DNA of 21,310 nucleotides from UBA11524 sp964391995. Its GTDB lineage: Bacteria > Bacillota > Clostridia > Christensenellales > Aristaeellaceae. The notes beneath the pieces are model-generated. The model did no database searches, was not told where the DNA came from, and worked only from the letters and a program-made list of their open reading frames with translations. A program made the translations under genes and the position numbers. The stretch lies in the NCBI GenBank assembly GCA_964391995.1, contig CAYMOM010000022.1, positions 1-21,310 of the forward strand, in the 5' to 3' direction. The first letter of the stretch is position 1; the number at the start of each line of letters is the position of its first letter. Shown here piece after piece: positions 14,436-21,310 of the stretch.

Positions 14436-15251
14436 ATGAGCGCCAAGAAGAAAAAGAATAAGCAGAAGAACAAGGGCTTTAAGGCCGGGCTGATCACCGG
14501 CGGCGTGGTGGCCCTGCTGTATTCCGGGGTGTTTCCCCTTTTCCGCATCAGCGATTTTCTGATTTGTGCCGGGCTGGCCATCCTGGCGGGAAAGGTCATC
14601 AGCATCATGGCTTCCGGCCTGGACCTGACCACCCACAACAAGCAGGACGAAAAGAAAAAGGCCGCCCAGAAGGCTGTGGAGGATCTGCCCCTTTCTGGCG
14701 ATGAAGCGGCTGACGGGGTGATTGCCAAGGGCCAGCAGATGCTGCACCAGATCCGCGCGGAAAACGATGCCATCCCCGATCAGGTGCTTTCCACCCAGAT
14801 GGATGAGCTGGAGCACCTGTGTGTGCAAATCTTCAAAACCGTGGCAGAGCAGCCCCAGAAGGCCGGGCAGATCCGCAAGTTTATGAACTACTACCTGCCT
14901 ACCACCCTGAAAATGCTGGGCAGCTACCGCACCATGGAGCAGCGGGGCGTTTCCGCTGCCGATATGGCTGAGGCACGCTCCACGCTGATCCGCGGCATGG
15001 GCATGGTGCTGACGGCCTGCCAGAAGCAGCTGGATAACCTGTACAAGGATACCCTGCTGGATGTAACCACCGATATCGACGTGCTGGAGCAGATGCTCAA
15101 GCGCGATGGCTTTACCCAGGGCGAACTGGGCGGCACAAAGGCTGCCACCGCCACGTCTGCCCAGATGCAGAAGGGTGCACCCGTCATGGATGCACCCGCC
15201 ACCAAGGATGACGACTTTGTTTCCTTTTACAGCAGCCGCCAACAGAAATAA
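14436..15251 (+). CDS. xpaC: XpaC-like membrane protein (5-bromo-4-chloroindolyl phosphate hydrolysis protein family)
   Basis: The 271-residue protein opens with a lysine-rich cytosolic tail (MSAKKKKNKQKNKG), followed by two hydrophobic segments at about 18-34 and 38-56, then a long soluble, mostly helical domain to a low-complexity Ala/Thr tail. This matches the XpaC family, named after a Bacillus subtilis protein linked to X-phos hydrolysis, whose biochemical function is not established. In Bacillus xpaC is followed by a TelA-family gene, yaaN, as here (19-base gap), which strengthens the call. The ribosome site is weak (AAAGGA 13 bases upstream, GGAAG nearer), while the extended -10 promoter is good. 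Confidence 0.85.
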   Translation: MSAKKKKNKQKNKGFKAGLITGGVVALLYSGVFPLFRISDFLICAGLAILAGKVISIMASGLDLTTHNKQDEKKKAAQKAVEDLPLSGDEAADGVIAKGQQMLHQIRAENDAIPDQVLSTQMDELEHLCVQIFKTVAEQPQKAGQIRKFMNYYLPTTLKMLGSYRTMEQRGVSAADMAEARSTLIRGMGMVLTACQKQLDNLYKDTLLDVTTDIDVLEQMLKRDGFTQGELGGTKAATATSAQMQKGAPVMDAPATKDDDFVSFYSSRQQK

Positions 15252-15270
15252 CCGATAGGAGGAACCTCTC

Positions 15271-16419
15271 ATGAGCGAAACCAATCAGTCCCCCATGCTT
15301 TCCCTGGCCCCCGAAGCGCCTGCTGCACCGGTGGCGGAGCCTTCCATTCAGGAGGCGCCCGCTGCGCCTGCCCAGGCTCCCCGCCTGGACGACAGCCAGC
15401 TGACCCCTGCCGAGCGCAAGGCCATTGAGGATTTCCTCACCAAGCTGGACGTGACCAACCCCGACCATGTGCTGCTTTTCGGCGCCGATGCCCAGAAGAA
15501 TATTGCCGATTTTTCCGACACTGCTCTGGAAGCCGTGAAGACCCAGGACTCCGGCGAGGTGGGTGACATGCTGGTGAACCTGGTGGCTGAACTGAAAGGC
15601 TTCGAAAAGGACAGCGAGGAGCCCAAGGGCATCATGAAGCTGTTTTCCAAGGCGGAGGACCGGGTGGAGCGCATGAAGGCCAGCTTCAGCAAGGTGAGCG
15701 CCAATGTGGATACCATCGCCTCCTCCCTGGAAAATCACCAGGCCCAGTTGCTGAAGGATGTGGCTATGTTCGACCGGCTGTACGACAAGAACAGCGAGTA
15801 CTTCCATCAGCTGACCCTGTACATTATCGCCGGCGATGAAAAGCTGGCCCGTGTGCGGGAAGGCGAGCTGAAGCAGCTGACCGAGGCTGCCGCCAAGTCC
15901 GGCGATGCCATGGACGCCCAGAAGGCCAACGACCTGGCTGCCCAGTGCGACCGCTTTGAAAAGAAGCTCCACGACCTGAAACTGACCCGCCAGGTGTCCA
16001 TACAGATGGCACCCCAGATTCGCCTTTTGCAGAACAACAACAGCCTGCTGGTGGAGCGCATCCAGTCCACCCTGTCCAACACCCTGCCCCTGTGGAAGAG
16101 CCAGATGGTGCTGGCCCTGGGCCTGCACCACTCCCAGCAGGCGCTTCAGGCCCAGACCGCCGTTACCGACATGACCAACGAGCTGCTGCGCAAGAACGCC
16201 GAAACCCTGAAAATGGGCACCATCGAAACCGCCCGGGAGGCCGAGCGCGGCATCATCGATATGGAAACCCTCATCAGCACCAACCAGAGCCTGATCGATA
16301 CCATCAATGAGGTGATGGCCATCCAGCAGAACGGTCACACCCAGCGCATCGAGGCCGAAAAGACCCTCTACCAGATGGAAGCCGACCTGAAGAAAAAGCT
16401 CCTTCAGACCAATCTGTAA
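15271..16419 (+). CDS. telA: TelA/YaaN-like toxic anion resistance family protein
   Basis: TelA-family proteins were named for tellurite resistance and are widespread in Firmicutes as cytosolic helical proteins tied to envelope or stress tolerance; the molecular action is unknown. The 382-residue product starts with about 45 residues rich in Pro/Ala/Glu, followed by a long helical domain with the family segments KLFSKAEDRVERMKASF (about residues 113-129), MAPQIRLLQNNN and ETLKMGTIETAREAERGIID. It ends in a charged coiled coil (QRIEAEKTLYQMEADLKKKL). No transmembrane segment is present. AGGAGG lies before the ATG, and the gene follows xpaC in one transcript. A palindromic element begins 8 bases after its stop. 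Confidence 0.9.
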   Translation: MSETNQSPMLSLAPEAPAAPVAEPSIQEAPAAPAQAPRLDDSQLTPAERKAIEDFLTKLDVTNPDHVLLFGADAQKNIADFSDTALEAVKTQDSGEVGDMLVNLVAELKGFEKDSEEPKGIMKLFSKAEDRVERMKASFSKVSANVDTIASSLENHQAQLLKDVAMFDRLYDKNSEYFHQLTLYIIAGDEKLARVREGELKQLTEAAAKSGDAMDAQKANDLAAQCDRFEKKLHDLKLTRQVSIQMAPQIRLLQNNNSLLVERIQSTLSNTLPLWKSQMVLALGLHHSQQALQAQTAVTDMTNELLRKNAETLKMGTIETAREAERGIIDMETLISTNQSLIDTINEVMAIQQNGHTQRIEAEKTLYQMEADLKKKLLQTNL

Positions 16420-16427
16420 GGAACGCG

Positions 16428-16691
16428 GCAGGGACGCTGTCCCTGCACCCTGCTTAAGGGCGCTGCCCTTAAGAATCCCAGGCGGAGTAGTGTTTCTTGG
16501 TAACGTCTTAGCAGGGGTCACGCCGTGCGGCGTCTCTTTCCCGCGTCGCGGCGGGCCTGTCGTCCGCCGTGACCCCCGCTGGTACGGCGAACGCATCATA
16601 CCCCAGAAAGGGATTCTTAAGGGATGAAATCCCTTAAGCAGGATTGTCAAGGGCAGCGCCCTTGACCGGAGTCCAGAGGCAGAGCCTCTGG
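16428..16691 (+). repeat. Nested-palindrome intergenic element, copy 3
   Basis: The copy fills the gap between telA and the LemA-like gene. In order: GCAGGGAC/GTCCCTGC with loop GCT (16428-16446); CTTAAGGGC/GCCCTTAAG with loop GCT (16453-16473) then AATCCC; an outer stem GGGGTCACG (16514-16522) with CGTGACCCC (16568-16576) enclosing a CGCC/GGCG hairpin and a second GGCGG/CCGCC hairpin; GGGATT and CTTAAGGGAT/ATCCCTTAAG with loop GAA (16616-16638); GTCAAGGGC/GCCCTTGAC with loop AGC (16646-16666); and CCAGAGGC/GCCTCTGG with loop AGA (16673-16691). The left GCGACGC arm present in copies 1 and 4 is absent, leaving GCGTCGC unpaired. The last hairpin ends one base before the AGGAGG of the next gene. 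Confidence 0.9.
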
Positions 16692-16703
16692 CAGGAGGAT
16701 AGC

Positions 16704-17246
16704 ATGAAGAACACGTTAGCCAACATACTTTGCGTGGTGCTGGTTGCAGCCATGGTGGTGGCGGCGGTTGGCATCGGCGCTGTGCGTGGCTGGAACGGTC
16801 AGCGGGAGGAGGCGCTTTCCGCCCTGTCCGAAACGGGGGAACTGGGCGCATCCCTACAGGCCCGCGCCATGGATGCCGCCAACCTGGCTGTGGTGGCTGC
16901 CCGGCACCTGACCAATGATGCCGATGTGGCTGCCCTGCGCAGCGCCTACGAAACCATCTGCGGGGATCATCCTGCACCCGGCCAGCTGACTGCTGCGGAT
17001 GACGCCATTTCCGCCGCTGCCGCCAGCCTGGCGGAGAAGCTGACGGGCATGGACTCGGTGCAGCGCAGCGAGCGTGACCGGGTTTACATTGCCAGCCTGA
17101 CCCGCACCCTCAGCGAAACCTCAGGCGCTTCTGCCGCCTATGCCGCCATCATGGAGGACTACAACGCCCGGCTCACCTCCTCCCCCACGGGCAGGCTGGC
17201 GATGCTGCTGGGCGTGGAACCCCTTGCCGCCGGAGGTGACAGCTGA
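16704..17246 (+). CDS. Small membrane protein, divergent LemA-like
   Basis: The 180-residue product has one N-terminal membrane segment (about residues 5-27, LANILCVVLVAAMVVAAVGIG), then an Ala-rich helical domain. Resemblance to the LemA family rests on three points: this topology with the signal anchor directly followed by RGWNGQREEALSAL; a terminal YNARLTSSPTGRLAMLLGVEPL segment that mirrors the LemA ending (YN, then a short loop, then LFGF-P); and the next gene being a TPM-domain protein, a common LemA partner. The family's R-D-L-I-P-N-L-V motif is not recognisable, so this is a divergent member at best. LemA function is not established. AGGAGG precedes the ATG by 5 bases. A frame open from 16644 lies in the repeat and is rejected. 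The stop overlaps the next ATG (TGATG). Confidence 0.6.
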   Translation: MKNTLANILCVVLVAAMVVAAVGIGAVRGWNGQREEALSALSETGELGASLQARAMDAANLAVVAARHLTNDADVAALRSAYETICGDHPAPGQLTAADDAISAAAASLAEKLTGMDSVQRSERDRVYIASLTRTLSETSGASAAYAAIMEDYNARLTSSPTGRLAMLLGVEPLAAGGDS

Positions 17247-18004
17247 TGAAGAAATGCTTTTGCCTGCTGCTGGCGCTGCTGTGCCTGTGTGCAGCTGCCG
17301 CAGCCGAACCCCGTTACCCTGAAAAGCAGGGTGCCGTGACCGATGCTGCCGCCGTTTTCAGCCAGTCCACCATGAAGGATTTAGCCGCCTTCGCCCAGGA
17401 GGTTGATAACGAAACCCCCATCCGCTTCTATGTGGCTACGGTGGATTTCCTGGACGGCGCAAGCCTTTCCAACTACGCCAACGGCCTGCGCCAATACTGG
17501 GAGCTGGACGAGGATGACCTGCTGCTCCTGCTGGCGGTGGGCGAGGATAAATTCGGCTCCTTCGGCGGCGACGAGGTGAACAGCAGCCTGTCTTCCCAGG
17601 TGCAGGACAAGCTGCTGAGCGCCTACCTGGAGGAACCCTTCCTCCAGCAGCGGTACGATGAGGCTATCAGCCGCTATGTTCCCGCCTTGACCAGCGAACT
17701 GAACAAGGCCTTTGACGAAGACATTGACCTGGACGGCCTGTTTGGTCAAACCCAGCAGGCCAGGGTGGACTGGGCGGATGAATGGGCAACCCGCATTGAC
17801 GAGATCTTCCGGGAGGACGAGCCTACGCCCATGGAGCGTGTGACCCACGAGGATAAGGACACGGGCTTCAGCCTGGGGAAGGTGATCCTGACCATCTTCC
17901 TTCTGTCCGTCATCTTTGGCAAGCGTGGCCGCCGCGGCGGCTGCAACCCCTTTACCCGGCTGTTCGCGGCCCTGGGCCTGTGGAAGCTGTGGGACCGCAA
18001 ATAA
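17246..18004 (+). CDS. TPM-domain membrane protein
   Basis: The 252-residue protein has a signal peptide (MKKCFCLLLALLCLCAAAAA), an extracytoplasmic TPM domain at about 25-150 (YPEKQGAVTDAAAVFSQS at the start; a beta-strand RFYVATVDF; DDLLLLLAVGEDKFG), an acidic linker, and a C-terminal membrane segment at about 212-224 (VILTIFLLSVIF) followed by a basic, Gly/Arg-rich tail. TPM domains occur in photosystem repair factors and in many bacterial membrane proteins, usually next to LemA-like genes; a phosphatase activity reported for the plant protein cannot be assumed here. The start shares one base with the previous stop, so both proteins are likely made together and may form a membrane complex with the XpaC/TelA products. 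Confidence 0.8.
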   Translation: MKKCFCLLLALLCLCAAAAAEPRYPEKQGAVTDAAAVFSQSTMKDLAAFAQEVDNETPIRFYVATVDFLDGASLSNYANGLRQYWELDEDDLLLLLAVGEDKFGSFGGDEVNSSLSSQVQDKLLSAYLEEPFLQQRYDEAISRYVPALTSELNKAFDEDIDLDGLFGQTQQARVDWADEWATRIDEIFREDEPTPMERVTHEDKDTGFSLGKVILTIFLLSVIFGKRGRRGGCNPFTRLFAALGLWKLWDRK

Positions 18005-18011
18005 CCCTTTC

Positions 18012-18046
18012 GCCCGGCACGATCTGCCGGGCTGCTTGCGTTTTTT
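18012..18046 (+). terminator. Probable intrinsic terminator after the TPM gene
   Basis: GCCCGGCA (18012-18019) pairs perfectly with TGCCGGGC (18025-18032) around CGATC. A TTTTTT tract follows at 18041-18046, eight bases after the stem, so it is weaker than a classical terminator. It lies 8 bases after the TPM stop and separates that transcript from coaE, for which no clear promoter was seen in 18047-18090. Confidence 0.6.
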
Positions 18047-18090
18047 GCAGGGATCTCCTGCGGTGATTCGTTTACATGGAGGGACACACC

Positions 18091-18750
18091 ATGCGCATTA
18101 TCGGCCTGACAGGCTCCATTGCCTGCGGAAAGAGCACCGTTGCCGCCGCCCTGAAGGACATGGGTGCAGCGATTATTGACGGCGACCAGCTTTCCCGCCA
18201 GGTCACAGCAGAAAACGGCCCGGCATTGCCAGCTATCCGCCGGGCCTTTGGGGACGGGGTGTTTCACCCGGATGGAAACCTGAACCGCCGCGCCCTGGGC
18301 GCCCTGGTCTTCGGGGATGATGCCGCCCGGGAAAAGCTGAACAGCATCATTCATCCCCTGGTGTTTGACCTGACCCGCCAGCAGATTGACCTGGCTTGCC
18401 GGGCCGGCGCAAAGGTCTGCGTGCTGGATGTACCCCTGCTGTATGAAACGGGCATGGACAGCCTGTGCCACCGGGTATGGTGCGTGTGGCTGCCCAGGGA
18501 GATTCAGCTTCAGCGGCTGATGGCCCGGGACGGCTTTACCCTGGCGGAGGCCCAGGCCCGGCTGCGCAGCCAGCTTTCTGCCGATGAAAAGGCGGCCCGC
18601 GCGCAAATCGTCATTGACACCAGCGGCCCCATGGACTACACTAAGGCTAAGCTCCCGGCCCTGTTTGCCCAGGAGCTGGCATTGGCCCACGAAAAGGAGA
18701 TACCCCATGCAAGCACCCAACCCGGCACCCCAGCGGAACCGCAGGGCTGA
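18091..18750 (+). CDS. coaE: Dephospho-CoA kinase
   Basis: CoaE phosphorylates the 3' hydroxyl of dephospho-CoA, the last step of coenzyme A synthesis. The 219-residue product opens MRIIGLTGSIACGKST with the P-loop at residues 8-16. It also shows DGDQLSRQV, the FHPDGNLNRRALGALVF segment, IIHPLV, VLDVPLLYETGMD and a VWLPREIQLQRLMARDG lid region. GGAGGG lies 7 bases before the ATG at 18091; the in-frame ATG at 18076 precedes the ribosome site and is rejected. The last 15 codons overlap the next gene by 44 bases, giving a tail (HASTQPGTPAEPQG) that is not part of the family fold. Confidence 0.95.
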   Translation: MRIIGLTGSIACGKSTVAAALKDMGAAIIDGDQLSRQVTAENGPALPAIRRAFGDGVFHPDGNLNRRALGALVFGDDAAREKLNSIIHPLVFDLTRQQIDLACRAGAKVCVLDVPLLYETGMDSLCHRVWCVWLPREIQLQRLMARDGFTLAEAQARLRSQLSADEKAARAQIVIDTSGPMDYTKAKLPALFAQELALAHEKEIPHASTQPGTPAEPQG

Positions 18751-19507
18751 CCGCTACCGGCAGCAAACCGGCGTGGCACCCTCGCCGGAGCTGGTTTCCC
18801 GCGCAGCACCCCAGCAGGCACCCAGCCCCAGGCCCAAGGCGCCAGCCGCCAGGCTGCCCCGGTGGATCGCCGCCGGCATGGTGGGCGGGCTGTTCCTCTG
18901 CCTGGCGCTGTTTGCCGCCCAAAACCTGATGGAGGCCTACCTGTTTCAGCGGCAGAGCCAGCGGGAGGCCGCCCGCCAGCGGGTGGTGGACGCGCACCCC
19001 GTTTATTACATGGACCTGATTGAGCACTACGCCGCCGAAAACAACCTTCAGCCTGCCTTTGTGGCTGCCATTATCCTCAACGAAAGCTCTTTCCGCACCA
19101 CGGCGGAGAGCAGCGTGGGCGCCCGGGGGCTGATGCAGCTTATGCCCGACACGGCCCAGTGGATCTCCGACAAGCTGAACGACGGCAGCTATACCTTCGA
19201 CCGCATGCTGGATGCGGAGCAGAACATCCGCTATGGCACATGGTACCTGGGCTATCTTTCCCGGCTTTTCCGGGGCGACCCGGTGACCGTGGCCAGCGCC
19301 TACCACGCCGGGCAAAGCGCCGTGAGTGCCTGGCTCAGCGATGGCAGCATATCCCCGGACGGCCTGCGCCTGAACCTGGAAAGCATGAAGGACGGGCCTA
19401 CCAAAACCTATGCAGGGAGAGTGACGCAAGACTATGCGATTTACGATGCGCTTATTTATCAGAAGGATGCTTCCACTGGCACTGATGCTGTGCCTGCTGG
19501 CCGGTAG
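18707..19507 (+). CDS. Membrane-anchored lytic transglycosylase (SLT domain)
   Basis: This enzyme is predicted to cleave peptidoglycan glycan strands at the outer face of the membrane. The 266-residue chain has a basic, Pro/Ala-rich cytosolic tail (about 1-50), one membrane segment (about 53-70), then an SLT domain from about residue 98 (YYMDLIEHYAAENNLQPAFVAAI). Catalytic Glu126 lies in ILNESSF, followed by the family motifs SVGARGLMQLMPDTA, NIRYGTWYLGYL and ASAYHAGQSAVSAWL. AAAGGAG stands 7 bases before the ATG, which is inside the coaE end. The 3' end overlaps the following gene by 74 bases in another frame. The role, such as wall remodelling or sporulation, cannot be told from sequence. 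Confidence 0.9.
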   Translation: MQAPNPAPQRNRRADRYRQQTGVAPSPELVSRAAPQQAPSPRPKAPAARLPRWIAAGMVGGLFLCLALFAAQNLMEAYLFQRQSQREAARQRVVDAHPVYYMDLIEHYAAENNLQPAFVAAIILNESSFRTTAESSVGARGLMQLMPDTAQWISDKLNDGSYTFDRMLDAEQNIRYGTWYLGYLSRLFRGDPVTVASAYHAGQSAVSAWLSDGSISPDGLRLNLESMKDGPTKTYAGRVTQDYAIYDALIYQKDASTGTDAVPAGR

Positions 19508-21011
19508 CGCCCTGGCTACCAATGTGGGCAGCAGCCTGGTGGTGGGCATACAATCCACCAAAACGGCCCTGATCCAGCCCCTTGACCCGGTGGAGCGGGA
19601 CATGATGAGCATTTACGGCCTGGTGTATGAAAGCCTGGTCTATGTGGATGACGATTACATGCCCCAGCCGGGCCTGTGCGAAAGCTGGGAGGAATCCGGC
19701 AGCGGCAAAACCTGGACCTTCACCCTGCGCAAGAACATCACCTTTTCCGATGGCACGCCCCTGACCGCCCACGATGTGGTGGCCACCGCCCAGTACATTC
19801 TGGACAGGGCCAATGAGGAAAACACCCAGAACCCCGGCTACTATTATAATATGAAATACTTTGTCAAAAGCATCTCCGCCTCCGGCGATGATACCGTGGT
19901 GGTGAAAACCGCCTCCGGCCGGAACTATTGGGGTGTCCTTTACGTCATGACCTTCCCCGTTCTGCCCCAGGACAGGGTGACGGCGGACAACCCGCCCGGC
20001 ACAGGCCCCTATGTGATTTCCACCTTTCAGCCCGGGGATTACCTGTGGCTGAAAACCAATGATACCTGGTGGCAGACCCGCCCCCAGGTGGAGGAAATCA
20101 TGGTGATAATGCACGATTCGCCCAGCAAGGTCATCGAAAGCTATGAGTATGCCCGGGTGGACACGGTGTTCACCCGCTCCATTGCCGCCGCCCAGCACAA
20201 GAGCGGCACTACCTCCCTGGCCCTGGACTATCGCACCAATCAGCTGGAAACGCTGCTGATCAACCATGGCTTTTCCCCCATGAACTCCCTGAACGTGCGC
20301 AAAGCACTGCGCTACCTGATTGACCCGGACAAGATTGCCAAGCAGGTCTACATGGGCATGGTGGAGCGCACCGATACCCCCATGATTCCCGGCACATGGA
20401 TGTACAACGAAAACCTGAGCCAGTATTTCGTCACCGATGTGGAGGCCGCCAAGGCCCTGCTGGAGGAGGACGGCTGGGAGGACAGCGATGACGATGGCGT
20501 CCTGGACAGGCTGAATGCCAAGGGTGAAAAGGAAAACCTGCATCTGCGCATTTTCGTTTACGAGGAACCGGACAACAACGTGCGGGTGGAAACCGCCAAC
20601 CTGATTGCCGATATGCTGGCCCAGGCCGGCATCTCCACCAAGATAACCGTCATGACCATGAGCGAAATGCAGACCAAGCTGAAGGCCGCCTCCTTCGACC
20701 TGGCGCTGGCCTCCTTCGCCATGGACGTGTGCCCCGATCCCGGTTACCTGCTGATGAAGGGTAACACCGGCAACTATGGCCTGTATAAAAGCGATGAAAT
20801 GACCAAGCTGTGCAAGGAGCTGCGCACCCAGACCACCAAGGACGGCTATCAGGCCACCCTGATGAGCATCCAGCAGCGCTTTGCCGAGGATGTGCCCTTC
20901 ATCTGCCTGTTCTACCGCTCCGGCTCCGTGCTTACCCGGCAAATGTACACCACCGTCCGCGATGTGCGGGAGCTGCAGCTCCTCCGCGGCATCGAGTCCT
21001 TCCACCAGTGA
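19434..21011 (+). CDS. Extracellular solute-binding protein, family 5 (oligopeptide/dipeptide ABC transporter)
   Basis: The 525-residue product has the usual length and pattern of SBP_bac_5: YGLVYESLVYVDDDYMPQPG near residues 62-81, LCESWEESGSGKTWTFTLR, FSDGTPLTAHDVVATAQYI, GTGPYVISTFQPGDY and NVRKALRYLIDPDKIAKQVYMG. A Ca-binding-like DSDDDGVLDR loop occurs at 350-359, as in many relatives. The signal peptide (RRMLPLALMLCLLAGSALA) has no lipobox cysteine at its end, unlike most Gram-positive members, so anchoring is unclear. The start is 19434 or the ATG at 19446; the first is 13 bases after AGGGAGA, a poor spacing, so coupling to the upstream gene is likely. No permease or ATPase gene is in the window, and a repeat starts directly after the TGA. 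The ligand is unknown; peptides or nickel are typical of the family. Confidence 0.9.
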   Translation: MRFTMRLFIRRMLPLALMLCLLAGSALATNVGSSLVVGIQSTKTALIQPLDPVERDMMSIYGLVYESLVYVDDDYMPQPGLCESWEESGSGKTWTFTLRKNITFSDGTPLTAHDVVATAQYILDRANEENTQNPGYYYNMKYFVKSISASGDDTVVVKTASGRNYWGVLYVMTFPVLPQDRVTADNPPGTGPYVISTFQPGDYLWLKTNDTWWQTRPQVEEIMVIMHDSPSKVIESYEYARVDTVFTRSIAAAQHKSGTTSLALDYRTNQLETLLINHGFSPMNSLNVRKALRYLIDPDKIAKQVYMGMVERTDTPMIPGTWMYNENLSQYFVTDVEAAKALLEEDGWEDSDDDGVLDRLNAKGEKENLHLRIFVYEEPDNNVRVETANLIADMLAQAGISTKITVMTMSEMQTKLKAASFDLALASFAMDVCPDPGYLLMKGNTGNYGLYKSDEMTKLCKELRTQTTKDGYQATLMSIQQRFAEDVPFICLFYRSGSVLTRQMYTTVRDVRELQLLRGIESFHQ

Positions 21012-21310
21012 CCAGGGGCCCTGCCCCTGGACCCCGCTTAAGGGCCGAAAGGCCCTTAAGAATCCCAGGCGGGACAGTGCTGCTTGGTTACAGCCAAGCG
21101 AGGGTCACGGCGCGCAAAGGGCGCGCCGCGACGCGGGGGAGCAACGCCACGTGGCAGGTGCCGTTGACCTCCCTCCGGGAGGTAAAGTAGCACTCCCGCG
21201 TCGCGGCGCATCCGTTATGCGCCGTGACCCCTTCATGGCTGGCGCACGAAACACACACGCCGAAAGGGATTCTTAAGGGATGAAATCCCTTAAGCGGGAG
21301 TGCAGAGGGC
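21012..21310 (+). repeat. Nested-palindrome intergenic element, copy 4 (right end beyond the window)
   Basis: It begins at the base after the TGA. In order: CCAGGGGC/GCCCCTGG with loop CCT (21012-21030); CTTAAGGGCC/GGCCCTTAAG with loop GAAA (21037-21060) and AATCCC; GCTTGG/CCAAGC (21082-21099); an outer stem GGGTCACGG (21102-21110) with CCGTGACCC (21222-21230); inside it GGCGCGC/GCGCGCC (21109-21127), GCGACGCGGG (21128-21137) with CCCGCGTCGC (21195-21204), the palindrome GCCACGTGGC (21146-21155), ACCTCCC/GGGAGGT (21167-21183) and GGCGCAT/ATGCGCC (21205-21223); then GGGATT with CTTAAGGGAT/ATCCCTTAAG (about 21272-21294). It has the fullest set of internal arms of the four. No gene lies in it. 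Confidence 0.9.

Noticed and set aside
19452..21005. A 517-codon minus-strand frame opposite the solute-binding protein
   Set aside because: It is His/Gly-rich with no motifs, and the plus strand encodes a full family-5 binding protein.
21012..21310. CRISPR array or attachment site
   Set aside because: The short repeated units are palindromic hairpins with different arms, not identical direct repeats with regular spacers. No cas, integrase or tRNA gene is present.

Overview
The window is a gene-dense, high-GC piece of a Gram-positive, probably endospore-forming member of the Firmicutes (class Clostridia). The grounds are a SipL-like spore-coat protein (DUF3794/SPOCS domains plus LysM) behind a sigma-E-like promoter, an XpaC-TelA gene pair, a Bacillus-type PurF with a propeptide and Fe-S cysteines, strong Shine-Dalgarno sites and tightly overlapping operons. 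No genus can be named from the sequence alone.

Layout. At 1-1079 lies the end of a dTDP-rhamnose cluster (3' part of rmlA, complete rmlC). From about 1129 a near-consensus promoter drives a large purine operon through a short leader ORF and an intrinsic terminator that looks like an attenuator: purE, purF, purM, purN, a PurO-type IMP cyclohydrolase, a stand-alone AICAR formyltransferase, purD and single-chain purL (to 12122). Together these cover most steps from PRPP to IMP. purC, purB and purK are not here, and bifunctional PurH is replaced by two separate genes. At 12123-12740 is non-coding, hairpin-rich DNA ending in a terminator shared with the converging gene. At 12740-14272 on the minus strand is the SipL-like gene. 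Divergent from it run xpaC and telA, followed by a small LemA-like membrane protein and a TPM-domain protein (to 18004). A last overlapping run holds coaE, a membrane-anchored lytic transglycosylase and a family-5 extracellular solute-binding protein (18091-21011).

The most unusual content is non-coding. Four intergenic elements (6838-7132, 12123 to about 12275, 16428-16691, and 21012 to the window end) belong to one interspersed family. Each is built from short perfect hairpins, mostly with 3-5 nt loops, nested into a larger imperfect palindrome with mirrored CTTAAG-cored hairpins at both ends. Three of the four begin at the base directly after a stop codon, and the two with a visible right end stop just before the next gene's ribosome binding site. 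The arms of one internal hairpin differ between copies with both strands changed together, so base pairing appears to be conserved. No transposase is encoded. I do not recognise the family by name.
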